The notes under the pieces: generated by a model
What the model saw: only the letters and a program-made list of their open reading frames with translations
Told to the model about the DNA's origin: nothing
The model's database searches: none
Program-made: the position numbers and the translations under genes
Assembly: GCA_964492245.1 (NCBI GenBank)
Contig: CAZBJJ010000033.1
Coordinates: forward strand, 1-21,675
DNA from: CAZBJJ01 sp964492245
GTDB taxonomy: Bacteria; Spirochaetota; Spirochaetia; Treponematales; Breznakiellaceae
DNA: 21,675 nt
Reading direction: 5' to 3'
Shown here: positions 13,359 through 21,643 of the stretch, one piece after another
Layout of the letters: the number at the start of each line of letters is the position of its first letter
Position numbering within the stretch: the stretch's first letter is position 1

Positions 13359-14699
13359 ATGGCTTCTGAATATGAACCGAGGGTACCGCCCCATAACGAG
13401 GAAGCAGAACAGGCTGTTTTAGGGGCGATGCTTTTGGAAGAGAACGCCATAGATGTTGCCAGCCACATTATAAAAGCAGAAGACTTTTATTCCCGCGCAA
13501 ATTCTCGCATTTTCCAAGGTGTTTTAGAACTTTCTGCAAAGGGAATTCGCCCCGATATAATAACTTTAATAGATCACCTTAAACAAAAAAATGAACTGGA
13601 GAGCTGTGGGGGACCGGCCTACATTGCCTCGCTTACCAACATTGTTCCCACCACGGCCAACACCGATTATTATGCAAGCCTTGTTTTAGACCTTTCAATT
13701 CGACGCGCGCTCATCAATATTTCCAGTGAATTGTCCCGCCACGCCTTTGGCCCCGGAGCCGAGGGGAATCGACTTTTAGAAGATGCCCAAAAAGATATTT
13801 TTAATTTGGGGAATAAACGCCAGACGCTTACGTATAAAAGCACCCAAGAGCTCATTCCCATAACCATAAAAAAAATAGAAGAGCTCTACGAAACAAAGGA
13901 TCCTTTTACTGGCATTGCCAGTGGCATTGACCGCTTGGACGAAATGACAAGTGGTTTTCAGAATTCGGAATTAATTATTATTGGTGCCCGCCCTTCCATT
14001 GGCAAAACAGCTCTAGCATTGACAATGGCAGCCAATATAGCAATAAAGCATAAAATTACCACGGCATTTTTTACCTTAGAAATGTCGGACCTTGCCCTTA
14101 TGAATCGCTTTATTGCTATGGAAGCGCGTATAAATAGCGAAAATCTGCGCACAGGCTTGTTAAAACCGGCCGACTTACAGTCGCTTATGGAAGCAGCCAG
14201 CAGGATATACGATTCGCCTTTGTACATCGTGGATATGCCAAGTATGAAGCTTATGGACCTCCGCGCTCAGGCCAGGCGAATGAAGGCACTACTCGATATA
14301 AAAATTCTTTTTATCGACTATATTACGCTCATCAGCTCAGACAATATTAATCTTCCGCGGCATGAACAGATTTCCGAGATTTCGCGCTCCTTAAAGGCAC
14401 TTGCTCGGGAGCTAGATATTCCCATTGTGGCCCTCTCCCAGGTGCGCCGCGACGCAGAAGGCAAAAAGCCTGGGCTTTCGGATATTCGTGAATCCGGTTC
14501 AATTGAACAGGATGCCGATGTCGTTATGTTTCTGCATCGCGAGCGAGGAGAGGATAGAAAAAGCGCCGAAGAGCGATCGGGTGCCATTCCCACAGAATTG
14601 ATAATATCCAAACAGCGCAATGGGCCAGTGGGAACAGTGGAAATTGTCTTCTTGCCCCAATATGCAAAATTTGAAAATAAGAGCCGCGATTCACGCTAG
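13359..14699 (+). CDS. dnaB: Replicative DNA helicase DnaB
   Basis: The 446-residue protein has the N-terminal DnaB domain (PPHNEEAEQAVLGAMLLEENA) and the RecA-like C-terminal domain. Walker A is GARPSIGKTA (G209-A218), Walker B is ILFIDYITLI, followed by ALSQVRRDAEGKKPGLSDIR and ESGSIEQDADVVMFLHRE. DnaB unwinds DNA at the replication fork as a hexamer. I chose ATG at 13359 (MASEYEPRVPP), with AGGGA 5 nt away; the longer frame starting at 13317 lies inside rplI and would add unrelated residues. It follows rplI as in many bacteria. No terminator is seen after it; comFB has its own promoter 35 nt later. Confidence 0.97.
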   Translation: MASEYEPRVPPHNEEAEQAVLGAMLLEENAIDVASHIIKAEDFYSRANSRIFQGVLELSAKGIRPDIITLIDHLKQKNELESCGGPAYIASLTNIVPTTANTDYYASLVLDLSIRRALINISSELSRHAFGPGAEGNRLLEDAQKDIFNLGNKRQTLTYKSTQELIPITIKKIEELYETKDPFTGIASGIDRLDEMTSGFQNSELIIIGARPSIGKTALALTMAANIAIKHKITTAFFTLEMSDLALMNRFIAMEARINSENLRTGLLKPADLQSLMEAASRIYDSPLYIVDMPSMKLMDLRAQARRMKALLDIKILFIDYITLISSDNINLPRHEQISEISRSLKALARELDIPIVALSQVRRDAEGKKPGLSDIRESGSIEQDADVVMFLHRERGEDRKSAEERSGAIPTELIISKQRNGPVGTVEIVFLPQYAKFENKSRDSR

Positions 14700-14734
14700 A
14701 CGCTCTATCCTGCCATCAATTATTTTAATCAACT

Positions 14735-14762
14735 TTGACAAATACCAAACATTTGATACAAT
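14735..14762 (+). promoter_or_regulatory. Strong sigma70 promoter of comFB
   Basis: TTGACA (14735-14740), a 16-nt spacer and TACAAT (14757-14762) are close to consensus. Transcription would begin near 14769. The -35 box itself supplies the TTG that opens a longer frame, which argues that this TTG is not the start codon. Confidence 0.8.
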
Positions 14763-14772
14763 TGAATTGTAT
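14756..14772. promoter_or_regulatory. Perfect 17-bp palindrome over the comFB -10 box and start of transcription
   Basis: ATACAATTGAATTGTAT has 8-bp arms around one central base, without mismatch. It covers the -10 box and the predicted +1. Such a position is typical for a repressor operator. The protein that would bind is not known. Confidence 0.6.
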
Positions 14773-14806
14773 ATATTGTAATGGCAATGCACAATTGGGA
14801 GAAAGA

Positions 14807-15118
14807 ATGGCATTTGAACATGAATACGATTTTTCACAGCTCATTAACGAGGCCGAGCAATTGGTTATTAAAGAACTGGAAAAACAGCTCACCGAGTTTC
14901 AAACTGACAATGGCCTTGAGGGGCTCTGTCTTTGCGAAGATTGCGTATTGGATATGGCCACCCTTGCCTTAAATTCTGTCAAGCCGCTGTACCGCGTTTC
15001 GCTTTTGGGAAGCCTGTATACCTCCCATGCGATGAACGAAGATGCATATGCAAATTCTTTGCGCACAGCTGTGAGCGCTGCCATTAAAAAAATTCGGGAA
15101 AACCCCTCCCACGACTAG
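14807..15118 (+). CDS. comFB: ComFB-family protein
   Basis: The 103-residue product matches the late-competence ComFB family: an N-terminal helix, EAEQLVIKELEKQL, then the cysteine cluster LCLCEDCVLDMATLALN (C41, C43, C46) and KPLYRVS. Three of the usual four Cys positions are seen. ComFB-type proteins have been reported to bind cyclic dinucleotides in some bacteria; whether that holds here is open. I chose ATG at 14807, with GGAGA (14798-14802) ahead of it; the longer open frame from TTG 14735 starts in the promoter. No other competence gene lies nearby. tatD starts 6 nt after its stop. Confidence 0.8.
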   Translation: MAFEHEYDFSQLINEAEQLVIKELEKQLTEFQTDNGLEGLCLCEDCVLDMATLALNSVKPLYRVSLLGSLYTSHAMNEDAYANSLRTAVSAAIKKIRENPSHD

Positions 15119-15124
15119 GGCACT

Positions 15125-15932
15125 ATGGCCAGCGATGCCCACGCACACCCTTGGAATCTNNNNNNNNNNNNNNNNNNNNNAAATTGATAGCAGGCAGGAA
15201 GAATTGCGCCGACGCTTACATGTTTCGGTGCTCGCCAGTTCTTGCCAAGCAGAAGAACTTAATTATCATTTACAGTTGCGCAAGCGGGCTATGGCCGAGG
15301 AATCTGCCCCACTGTATATAGCCTTTGGAATTCATCCTCAGCTTATACTAGATAGGCCACAGACAATTGAAAGGAGCCAGCGGACCTTGCTTTGGGCCCT
15401 CGAAAAAGGCCTTCTACAGGCAATTGGAGAGGTTGGCCTAGATGCTTTGGGGGCCTATAAGGAGAGTTTAAAAAAGCAGGAAGAACTTTTTGCCCAGCAG
15501 TTAGATTTGGCAATTGAATATCGCCTGCCCCTTGTGCTGCATCTGCGTAAGGGACAGGCTGCACTATATCCCTTTGCAAAAAACTTAGCGCGCATACCCG
15601 CCCTTATTGTGCACAGCAGCCCCTTAAACTACAGGGAATCCTGCCAGCTTTTGGATAGGGGAATTAATGCTTTTTTTTCCTTTGGCAGTCCAGTTTTAAA
15701 GGGGAAAAAATCTGCCCTGCAGGCCCTGGAATTCCTGCCCATAGACCGTATTTTAATAGAAAGCGATGCTCCTTGGCAGGGCATGGGTAGGGGAGCGTAT
15801 ACCGATTGGAATATTCTTAAGACAATACACCAAAGAGCTTATGAGCTTCGCCCATCTGCCGGTGAAGAATTCAATATTGACGAATTTGAAAAAATAATCG
15901 ATGGAAACTTTAGGAGGGCCCTAGGTGTTTAA
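15125..15932 (+). CDS. tatD: TatD-family metal-dependent hydrolase, interrupted by an assembly gap
   Basis: The start MASDAHAHPWNL (15125) carries the metal-binding HxH motif of TatD DNases. Behind the N run, the continuing frame has FGIHPQ, IGEVGLDA (metal-bridging Glu), LVLHLRKGQ, LIVHSSP and LIESDAPW (metal-binding Asp), in the family order. TatD proteins are nucleases of the amidohydrolase fold. As given, the two parts are in different frames: the real gap must be 20, 23 or another length that is 2 modulo 3, not 21. The ribosome site (AGGG) is weak. The end overlaps tcdA by 8 nt. The family is clear; the residues in the gap are unknown. Confidence 0.88.
15160..15180. other. Assembly gap (21 N)
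   Basis: A run of 21 N interrupts tatD just after the DAHAHPWNL segment. The frames on both sides do not agree over 21 nt, so the run is a placeholder or a slightly wrong estimate. Confidence 0.98.
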
Positions 15933-16677
15933 AGATAGCTTTTTGGAGAGAAGCGAAATACTTTTTGGCAGGGAAGATCTTATAAAACTTTCCAAATCCA
16001 CCGTGGCGCTGTATGGCCTTGGGGGAGTGGGCGCGGCCTCTGCAATGGATTTAGTGCGCAGTGGCATTGGCAGGCTACTGGTCTTCGATTTCGACATAGT
16101 TGAACGCAGCAATTTAAACAGACTGATATTTGGCTTTGAACAGAATATTGGCAGAAAAAAAACTGATGTCTTTATCGAACAGGCTCGAGCAGTGAACCCG
16201 CATATGTATATAGAAATACATGATAGCCTGATTACTGGACAGGAAGCCGCAAGGGCCCTTGTACCGGCCGATTTTTATATTGATTGCATTGATACCTTAA
16301 ATTCGAAGGCAAATTTATTGGAACATTTAATCCGCCAAGACCTGCCTTTTATTACATCCATGGGTACAGCTGGGCGTTTAAACCCTTTGGCTCTAAGTAT
16401 AGATTCGCTGTGGAACACCTCTGCCTGCCCACTTGCCCGCAGTGTTCGCCAGCGATTGCGGCGCTTTGGCATATTGGAATCGGCCAGGGTTCCCTGCCTG
16501 TTTTCCCGCGAGCTGGCCTGTCCGCCCGGAGACTTGGAGGCTACCAAGGGAGGGCGAGCGCGCAGGGCGCTGGGCACGGCCCCCTTTGTGCCACAGGTGG
16601 CCGGCCATATTCTGGCCTCCTATGCCGTGCATCGGCTACTGGGCAGGGCTATGGCCCATTGCCCTGCCGGTCTATAA
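15925..16677 (+). CDS. tcdA: ThiF/HesA-family protein, tRNA threonylcarbamoyladenosine dehydratase
   Basis: The 250-residue protein has the nucleotide-binding motif VALYGLGGVGAASAMDLVR, then LLVFDFDIVERSNLNRL, DCIDTLNSKANLL, SMGTAGRLNP and LARSVRQRLRRFGI, the pattern of TcdA (CsdL). TcdA uses ATP to close the ring of t6A37 in tRNA. The start is GTG at 15925 because AGGAGG (15912-15917) lies 7 nt before it; it overlaps the tatD stop by 8 nt. The last 29 bp overlap the opposing fumarase gene. Other E1-like proteins share the motifs, so the exact member is likely, not certain. Confidence 0.9.
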   Translation: MFKDSFLERSEILFGREDLIKLSKSTVALYGLGGVGAASAMDLVRSGIGRLLVFDFDIVERSNLNRLIFGFEQNIGRKKTDVFIEQARAVNPHMYIEIHDSLITGQEAARALVPADFYIDCIDTLNSKANLLEHLIRQDLPFITSMGTAGRLNPLALSIDSLWNTSACPLARSVRQRLRRFGILESARVPCLFSRELACPPGDLEATKGGRARRALGTAPFVPQVAGHILASYAVHRLLGRAMAHCPAGL

Positions 16678-18226
16678 GAATGCGAACAGGCAGATCTTTT
16701 ACCTCGACCAGGCGAACGGCCTCCATGCCTAAGTCCTCGTAATCGATTATTCTGCTGGAAATTATATTTTCTTGGGCAGGGAGGGCGGCAACACCGCCGA
16801 TAGCGCCTAAATAATACCCGCCATATTTTTTGCAATTTTCTATAAAGACAGCTGTTCGCCCCCCCTTGCCAATGCTTACCAGCGATGCTCCCTGTGCCAT
16901 AAGAGGGGCGGCGTATTCGTCCATGCGGGAGGAGGTCGTAGGGCCAAGGCTACCGCTTGCATAGCCAGGCGGTTTGCGCGCGGGCCCCGCATAGTAAATA
17001 GGATGCTCGAAAACATAGTCCGGTAGGGGAAGACCGCTTTTTAATAATTCTAACCAGCGGGCATGGGCGGCATCGCGGGCTAAAAGTAGGGGGCCCGAAA
17101 GCCGTAATAGGCTGCCTGCTTTGTGTTTGGCCAGTTCTTCGAGGAGGCTATGCATGCCCTCCGACAATTGTATCGATGGTGCGCTAAGGTTTAGGTAAAT
17201 TTCTGGTCGCTCATAGCCAGCGAGATCCTGCTCCAGTTTTTCGACCAAGACCCCCTGTTTAGAAATTTTAGCCAGCACATTTCTATGGGCGACACAGGAT
17301 ACCCCTACCGAGACAAAGAGACTGGCCGCATGGCGAGAAAGACGCAATATAGTACAGGAGGCCAAAAAGGCAGTGTTGTCCAAAAGGCGCTGTTCCTCGT
17401 GCGTCTTGCTTTTATCAAGGAGCCAGGCCTCTAGTCCCCTATCGCGCAGGGGGAGCTCCTTGCCCGGCCAGGCATCGAAAAGACCAGCTGTACCCAGTTT
17501 TAAGATGCTTAAATTTTCCTCGGGGCTGCTGCCCCCGACGACAAAGCAAAGATGGTATGGTGGGCAGGCTGAGCTGCCAAGTGCTCGCATTTTTTCCAAT
17601 AAAAATGCCTTTAAGCTCTCTTCATTAAGGAGGGCCTTTGTCATGGTAAAAAAACTGGTTCGGTTGGCAGAGCCCCCGCCCTTTGCTACAAATAAAAAAT
17701 GATATTCAGGGTTTTGCCTATCGGTGGGAGAGCTGGCTTGAATGTGTATAGAGGCAGGTAGATTGTTCCCGCTGTCAATTTCGTCATACATATTGAGGGG
17801 AATATTCTGGCTAGAGCGCAGATAGCCCTCTGACCAAGCCCTTTCTATACCTGCAGACAGGGCCAGATAATCGTCTGCCCTGGTTAAAACCCCCTCGTCC
17901 TTACAGGCAATTATCTGTGCGGTGCCAGTGTCCTGGCAAAGGGGCAATACGCCTTTGCTGGCAATACGTGCATTTTTTATACAGCTCTCCAGCACGAATG
18001 TATCGTAAGAATTGTGGCTGGCATCGCGTAGAGCTATCAATTGAGAAATATGAGATTTGGTAAAAAAATGAGAGGTCCTAAAAAAGGCCTCTTGGGCAAG
18101 CCTTTGCAAGAGAAGGGAGGAAATAATAAGACTTTTATTGCAATAATCTAGTTCACCCTCGGCAATGGGCAGGGCTTCGAACTGGGTGTTTTCTATCGCA
18201 GTTTCAAAAAATCTTCTTAGATTCAC
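16649..18226 (-). CDS. fumA: Fumarate hydratase, class I (iron-sulfur)
   Basis: The 525-residue protein joins the alpha and beta parts of class I fumarase, as in E. coli FumA. The cluster cysteines are C97 (LPLCQDTGTAQ), C221 (SACPPYHLCFVVGGSS) and C311 (GVSCVAHRN). The second half has PIYYAGPARKPPGYASGSLGP and IGKGGRTA. It interconverts fumarate and malate with an oxygen-sensitive 4Fe-4S cluster, which fits an anaerobe. The start is GTG at 18226, overlapping the TGA of the kinase-like gene (GTGA); no clear ribosome site is seen, so translation is likely coupled. It is the last gene of the hflK operon and its end overlaps tcdA by 29 bp. Confidence 0.93.
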   Translation of the reverse strand: MNLRRFFETAIENTQFEALPIAEGELDYCNKSLIISSLLLQRLAQEAFFRTSHFFTKSHISQLIALRDASHNSYDTFVLESCIKNARIASKGVLPLCQDTGTAQIIACKDEGVLTRADDYLALSAGIERAWSEGYLRSSQNIPLNMYDEIDSGNNLPASIHIQASSPTDRQNPEYHFLFVAKGGGSANRTSFFTMTKALLNEESLKAFLLEKMRALGSSACPPYHLCFVVGGSSPEENLSILKLGTAGLFDAWPGKELPLRDRGLEAWLLDKSKTHEEQRLLDNTAFLASCTILRLSRHAASLFVSVGVSCVAHRNVLAKISKQGVLVEKLEQDLAGYERPEIYLNLSAPSIQLSEGMHSLLEELAKHKAGSLLRLSGPLLLARDAAHARWLELLKSGLPLPDYVFEHPIYYAGPARKPPGYASGSLGPTTSSRMDEYAAPLMAQGASLVSIGKGGRTAVFIENCKKYGGYYLGAIGGVAALPAQENIISSRIIDYEDLGMEAVRLVEVKDLPVRILIDRQGNGP

Positions 18227-19662
18227 TGAATGGTCCGGACAATATCGGCAATGAGCCAGCGATCTTTGCGATAGACAAGGTGCAGTACATCTTGGCGCCG
18301 TTCAAAACTGGCCTCGGGGATGGACTCGGCGGCATTGCCGGGAGCATTGGGATTGTCGGCAGTGCCGGCTGATGGATACCAAAGGGTATAATTGACTTCC
18401 CAAATGGGATGTTCATCTGAATTCTGGATTTCTTTCATCGAAACATCGCTAATGCCAAAGACAAAGCCCCGAGGGGTCTCGTTTTTATTTAAAAAGTCGT
18501 TGGGGTCGTAATGGCTATGGAGCATCTCATAACTTATCCGCATTTTTGAGGTTACAAAATAATTCATAACGGTGGTTATGTCCCACTTTGGGGCCTCTTT
18601 TGCCAGACAGGCCTCCATACCTTCGTGGTTAAGGGGATTAAAACCATCATAATACATCTCTACGACCGCCAGTGGCGAAAGATTTAAGGTTGTAGGCCGA
18701 GATTTCGCGGTTTTAAAAATATCTATCGATATTAGAGCTAGTGCAATTGCTGCAATACTAAGAGCAATTACACGGCCCCTGTTGCGTTTAAAAAAGTTTT
18801 TAAGTCTCTCTTTGCGTATAAGGCCTCGTTCAAATTTCTTGCGGGTTTTAAGAATCTTTTTAAGATTTTCTGGCAATATTTCGGTGTAGAGCGATGAAAT
18901 ATCGCTTCGCGCGGGCGTTAAAAAAAACTCAGATAATTCGCTTAAACTTGGACGGAGAGGGCTGTTTTTTTTCTCTTTGCCCGGCACCTGTGGGGGCAAA
19001 AGGGCGCGGTCTAAAATTTTCCCAAGTTCTTCCTGGATACCCGGGTGGGCCAAGACTGTGGGCATCGCAGCTGTTTCCCGCATTCGGCTGCGTATCTGCT
19101 CGGCATTTTCTGCCGACCAAGGGGCCCGGCCAGTGAGGAGTGAATATAATAAAATGGCTGCGGTAAAGACAGGGGCCTCTTCGCCCTTTAGTTCCGGATG
19201 CGTCCAGGCATCAATGTAGGCCAATTCTGTATTCCGAGATTGAATGGCGCGACGAAAGCTCTGCTCGGGCAATAGTAAAAGGCTGGCATCCTCGGCCAAC
19301 ATTGCCGCATAGGGCGAGGGGGAAAGGCGATAGGGACGGTCGGCCTTCTGAAGTATGTTTTGGCACTTAAGCCAAGAAAGGGAGAATTGATAGGCCAAAC
19401 TGATGTCGGGCTTTTCGCCGGCAAGCATTTCGACAAGGCTTTTTCCCGTAAAAACGGGACCATAAATGGCAATATGCCCATCGATTTCCAGGGTGCCCTC
19501 TGGTACCCAGGCCTCGATATTGCCATTTGGCCAGACAATGGCGCCATATTCGCTAAGCAGGGAGCCCATTTTAGACTGGGCAAAGGCCGTTGGGCTTAGG
19601 CCCGTGTCGATTGCCAGGACCTCGCGGTCCTGGTGCTTTGTAACAAATACGGGAAAATTCAT
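18223..19662 (-). CDS. Membrane-anchored kinase-like protein with NTF2-like C-terminal domain
   Basis: I do not recognise this as a named family. It has 479 residues. The cytoplasmic part (1-297) includes a stretch like the C-lobe of Ser/Thr protein kinases: THPELKGEE, then AAILLYSLLTGRAPW and a helix with Arg. I see no ATP-binding Gly loop, no HRD and no DFG; LSPSPYAAML stands where the catalytic loop should be. A basic segment leads to one membrane helix (about 298-318). The extracytoplasmic part (319-479) resembles an NTF2/SnoaL-like fold and ends VYRKDRWLIADIVRTIQ. I chose ATG 19662, with AGAAGGT before it, 1 nt after the hflC stop; an ATG at 19683 lies inside hflC. The position suggests a partner of HflKC; that is inference. 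Confidence 0.75.
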   Translation of the reverse strand: MNFPVFVTKHQDREVLAIDTGLSPTAFAQSKMGSLLSEYGAIVWPNGNIEAWVPEGTLEIDGHIAIYGPVFTGKSLVEMLAGEKPDISLAYQFSLSWLKCQNILQKADRPYRLSPSPYAAMLAEDASLLLLPEQSFRRAIQSRNTELAYIDAWTHPELKGEEAPVFTAAILLYSLLTGRAPWSAENAEQIRSRMRETAAMPTVLAHPGIQEELGKILDRALLPPQVPGKEKKNSPLRPSLSELSEFFLTPARSDISSLYTEILPENLKKILKTRKKFERGLIRKERLKNFFKRNRGRVIALSIAAIALALISIDIFKTAKSRPTTLNLSPLAVVEMYYDGFNPLNHEGMEACLAKEAPKWDITTVMNYFVTSKMRISYEMLHSHYDPNDFLNKNETPRGFVFGISDVSMKEIQNSDEHPIWEVNYTLWYPSAGTADNPNAPGNAAESIPEASFERRQDVLHLVYRKDRWLIADIVRTIQ

Positions 19663-19663
19663 A

Positions 19664-20650
19664 TTACCTTCTATTCTTTGCATTTGGCGAATACAAATAG
19701 CGGAAATAATCCATATCGGTGCTCAGGGTTTTGTTAAAACCGGGAATAGTTTGCCGATAGGATTCCATGGCGCGCCAAAAGGTATAAAACTCCGGGTCCT
19801 TTGTGTATGCATTGGCATATAGCGCCGAGGCCTCGGCGTCGGCACTGCCTTTTATTGTCTCGCTATTTGCATAGGCTGTCGAAAGGATTCTTCTTTGCTC
19901 ATTTTCTAGGCGCCCCATCAGTTCGGCCCTTTTGCCTTCGCCCTCGGAGCGAATTGCCTGGGCAATTTGGTTGCGCTCTTTAATCATGCGATCGTATACG
20001 CTTTGAGTCAATTTATTGTCGTAGTTTATTTGGCGAATGACTACATCGATTAATTCAATGCCGTACTCGGGCACCAGTTTTCTGGCCCTTTCCAGTATTT
20101 CTTCCGAAAGGTGGCGCCTGCCCTTTATGATACGCTCGTGGCTATCTTCCAGCTCGTCGAGGCCTAGTTTTTCGGCATCGATGCCATCGCCTAAATCTAG
20201 CTCGTCCAAGTCTTTTACATCCACAATGTAATTTGAATTGCGGACCACTTCGCGCAGCCAGTTATCGGCCACAATGGTCCGTACTGCCGAGTCGATGACA
20301 TCGTTTAATCGGCGAAAGCCTCCCTCTAAGCTTGTTATCGATTCGTAGTATTTTACCGGATCCGAGATTCGCCAACGGGCCGTGGTATCCACCCAAATGG
20401 TATTTTTTTCACGGGTAAGTATGCTCTGTTTTTCGCCGTCCCAAGATAGGATGCGCCGGGGATATTTGTGCACGATATCCAGAAAGGGGGTCTTTATATG
20501 CAGGCCGGCTTCCTGACGAACGGCCACAATTTGTCCCAGGCGAACAACAAGGGCCTGCTCGCCCTCGTTAACGGTGTAAAAGGGGCCAGATAGTAAAAAA
20601 AGGGCAGTAAGAATTGCAAGGGTAACAAGGGTTCCAATTAATTTTTTCAT
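19664..20650 (-). CDS. hflC: HflC, SPFH-domain membrane protein
   Basis: The 328-residue protein has one N-terminal membrane helix (about 5-22), then FYTVNEGEQALVVRLGQIV, the SPFH opening, and KTPFLDIVHKYPRRIL. The C-terminal coiled coil contains AIRSEGEGKRAELMGRLE and ANSETIKGSADAEASALYANAY, as in HflC. HflC and HflK build a large cage around the FtsH protease in the inner membrane and control its action on membrane substrates. GGAAGG precedes ATG at good spacing, and the ATG overlaps the hflK stop codon (ATGA). No ftsH is in the window. Confidence 0.95.
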   Translation of the reverse strand: MKKLIGTLVTLAILTALFLLSGPFYTVNEGEQALVVRLGQIVAVRQEAGLHIKTPFLDIVHKYPRRILSWDGEKQSILTREKNTIWVDTTARWRISDPVKYYESITSLEGGFRRLNDVIDSAVRTIVADNWLREVVRNSNYIVDVKDLDELDLGDGIDAEKLGLDELEDSHERIIKGRRHLSEEILERARKLVPEYGIELIDVVIRQINYDNKLTQSVYDRMIKERNQIAQAIRSEGEGKRAELMGRLENEQRRILSTAYANSETIKGSADAEASALYANAYTKDPEFYTFWRAMESYRQTIPGFNKTLSTDMDYFRYLYSPNAKNRR

Positions 20651-21618
20651 CTATTGCCTTCCTTTGTGTTCAGGTTCATCAGGGGGAGCAGGCCTTCGAT
20701 ATCTTTATCAATTAAAATAGTGTCTTCGGAGGCTTTAAATATCTCTTCCATCATTTCAAAATAGAGCCTTTCGCGGGTTACATTTTTTGCCTTTTTATAT
20801 TCTTCGTATATGGATTCGAAGCGGGCAATATCGCCCTTTGCCTTATTTATGCGTTCGGCAGCATAGCCACGGGCAACCTGTTCCAGCCGGTCCCCTTCGC
20901 CACGGGCACGGGGAATTTCGCGGTTGTACGCCTCCTTGCCCTCGTTAATAAAGCGGTTCATATCCTGTTTGGCCTTGTTTACATCGTCGAAGGCCTCCTG
21001 AACCCCTGCCGGGGCAAAGGTGTTTTGAAGCTGAACGGTTATAACCGTTATACCCAGGCCGTAGTCGGTAAGTATATTGTTCATCATATCTAAGACCTCG
21101 GTTTCGATCGTTGTCCTGTCCGAGCCCATAACACGCATTATCGTTTTATCGCCCACATACATGTTCATGGCACTTTGGGATATATCGCGAATTGTTTTTA
21201 TACGATCCTGTACATTAAAGGCCCAGGCCTTGGGGTCGGAAATACGGTACTGTATTATCCATTCTATATCCACAATATTTAAATCGCCGGTGAGCATATT
21301 CGACTCATTAAAAAAGCTGGCATCTGAATACCTTGTGGCAACGCCCGATCGCTCTGTCCTAAAGCCAAATTCCTCGGTCTGTACCTCGGTGGTGCGAACA
21401 ATAATGTGTTGGTCTATTCCCAGGGGCAGTTTGTAGTGAAGGCCCGGGCCATTGGTAACAAGGTATTTGCCAAATCGACTGACCACCGCCTCTTCGGTGG
21501 GCTGGACAATGTAAAAAGATGTACCTAAAAGGATGAGTATCCCAATTATCGCAATAACAATAACGATGGTAACGGGTTTTACAATATTTTTTACCTTTGA
21601 GGGAGAGACGTTTCGCAT
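20647..21618 (-). CDS. hflK: HflK, SPFH-domain membrane protein
   Basis: The 323-residue protein has a membrane helix (about 15-35), then SFYIVQPTEEAVVSRFGKYL and GPGLHYKLPLGIDQH, as in HflK. The later NTFAPAGVQEAFDDVNKAKQD and REIPRARGEGDRLEQVARGY belong to the HflK coiled coil. The Gly/Pro-rich N-terminal region of the proteobacterial protein is absent. The start is ATG at 21618 with GGAGG 5 nt away; a TTG at 21630 would overlap this ribosome site. It is the first gene of a four-gene operon with hflC, the kinase-like gene and fumarase. Confidence 0.95.
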   Translation of the reverse strand: MRNVSPSKVKNIVKPVTIVIVIAIIGILILLGTSFYIVQPTEEAVVSRFGKYLVTNGPGLHYKLPLGIDQHIIVRTTEVQTEEFGFRTERSGVATRYSDASFFNESNMLTGDLNIVDIEWIIQYRISDPKAWAFNVQDRIKTIRDISQSAMNMYVGDKTIMRVMGSDRTTIETEVLDMMNNILTDYGLGITVITVQLQNTFAPAGVQEAFDDVNKAKQDMNRFINEGKEAYNREIPRARGEGDRLEQVARGYAAERINKAKGDIARFESIYEEYKKAKNVTRERLYFEMMEEIFKASEDTILIDKDIEGLLPLMNLNTKEGNR

Positions 21619-21643
21619 AAATTCCTCCAATTATACTATAAGC

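Noticed and set aside
14735..14806. Longer ComFB frame starting at TTG
   Set aside because: The TTG is the first part of a TTGACA -35 box, and a ribosome site precedes ATG 14807.
21619..21630. TTG start for hflK
   Set aside because: The TTG lies within the ribosome-binding region; ATG 21618 has ideal spacing from GGAGG.
21630..21635. TATAAT on the minus strand as the hflK promoter
   Set aside because: Transcription would begin near 21623 and cut off the ribosome site GGAGG used for ATG 21618, and no -35 box is seen at 16-18 nt; the promoter is probably outside the window.
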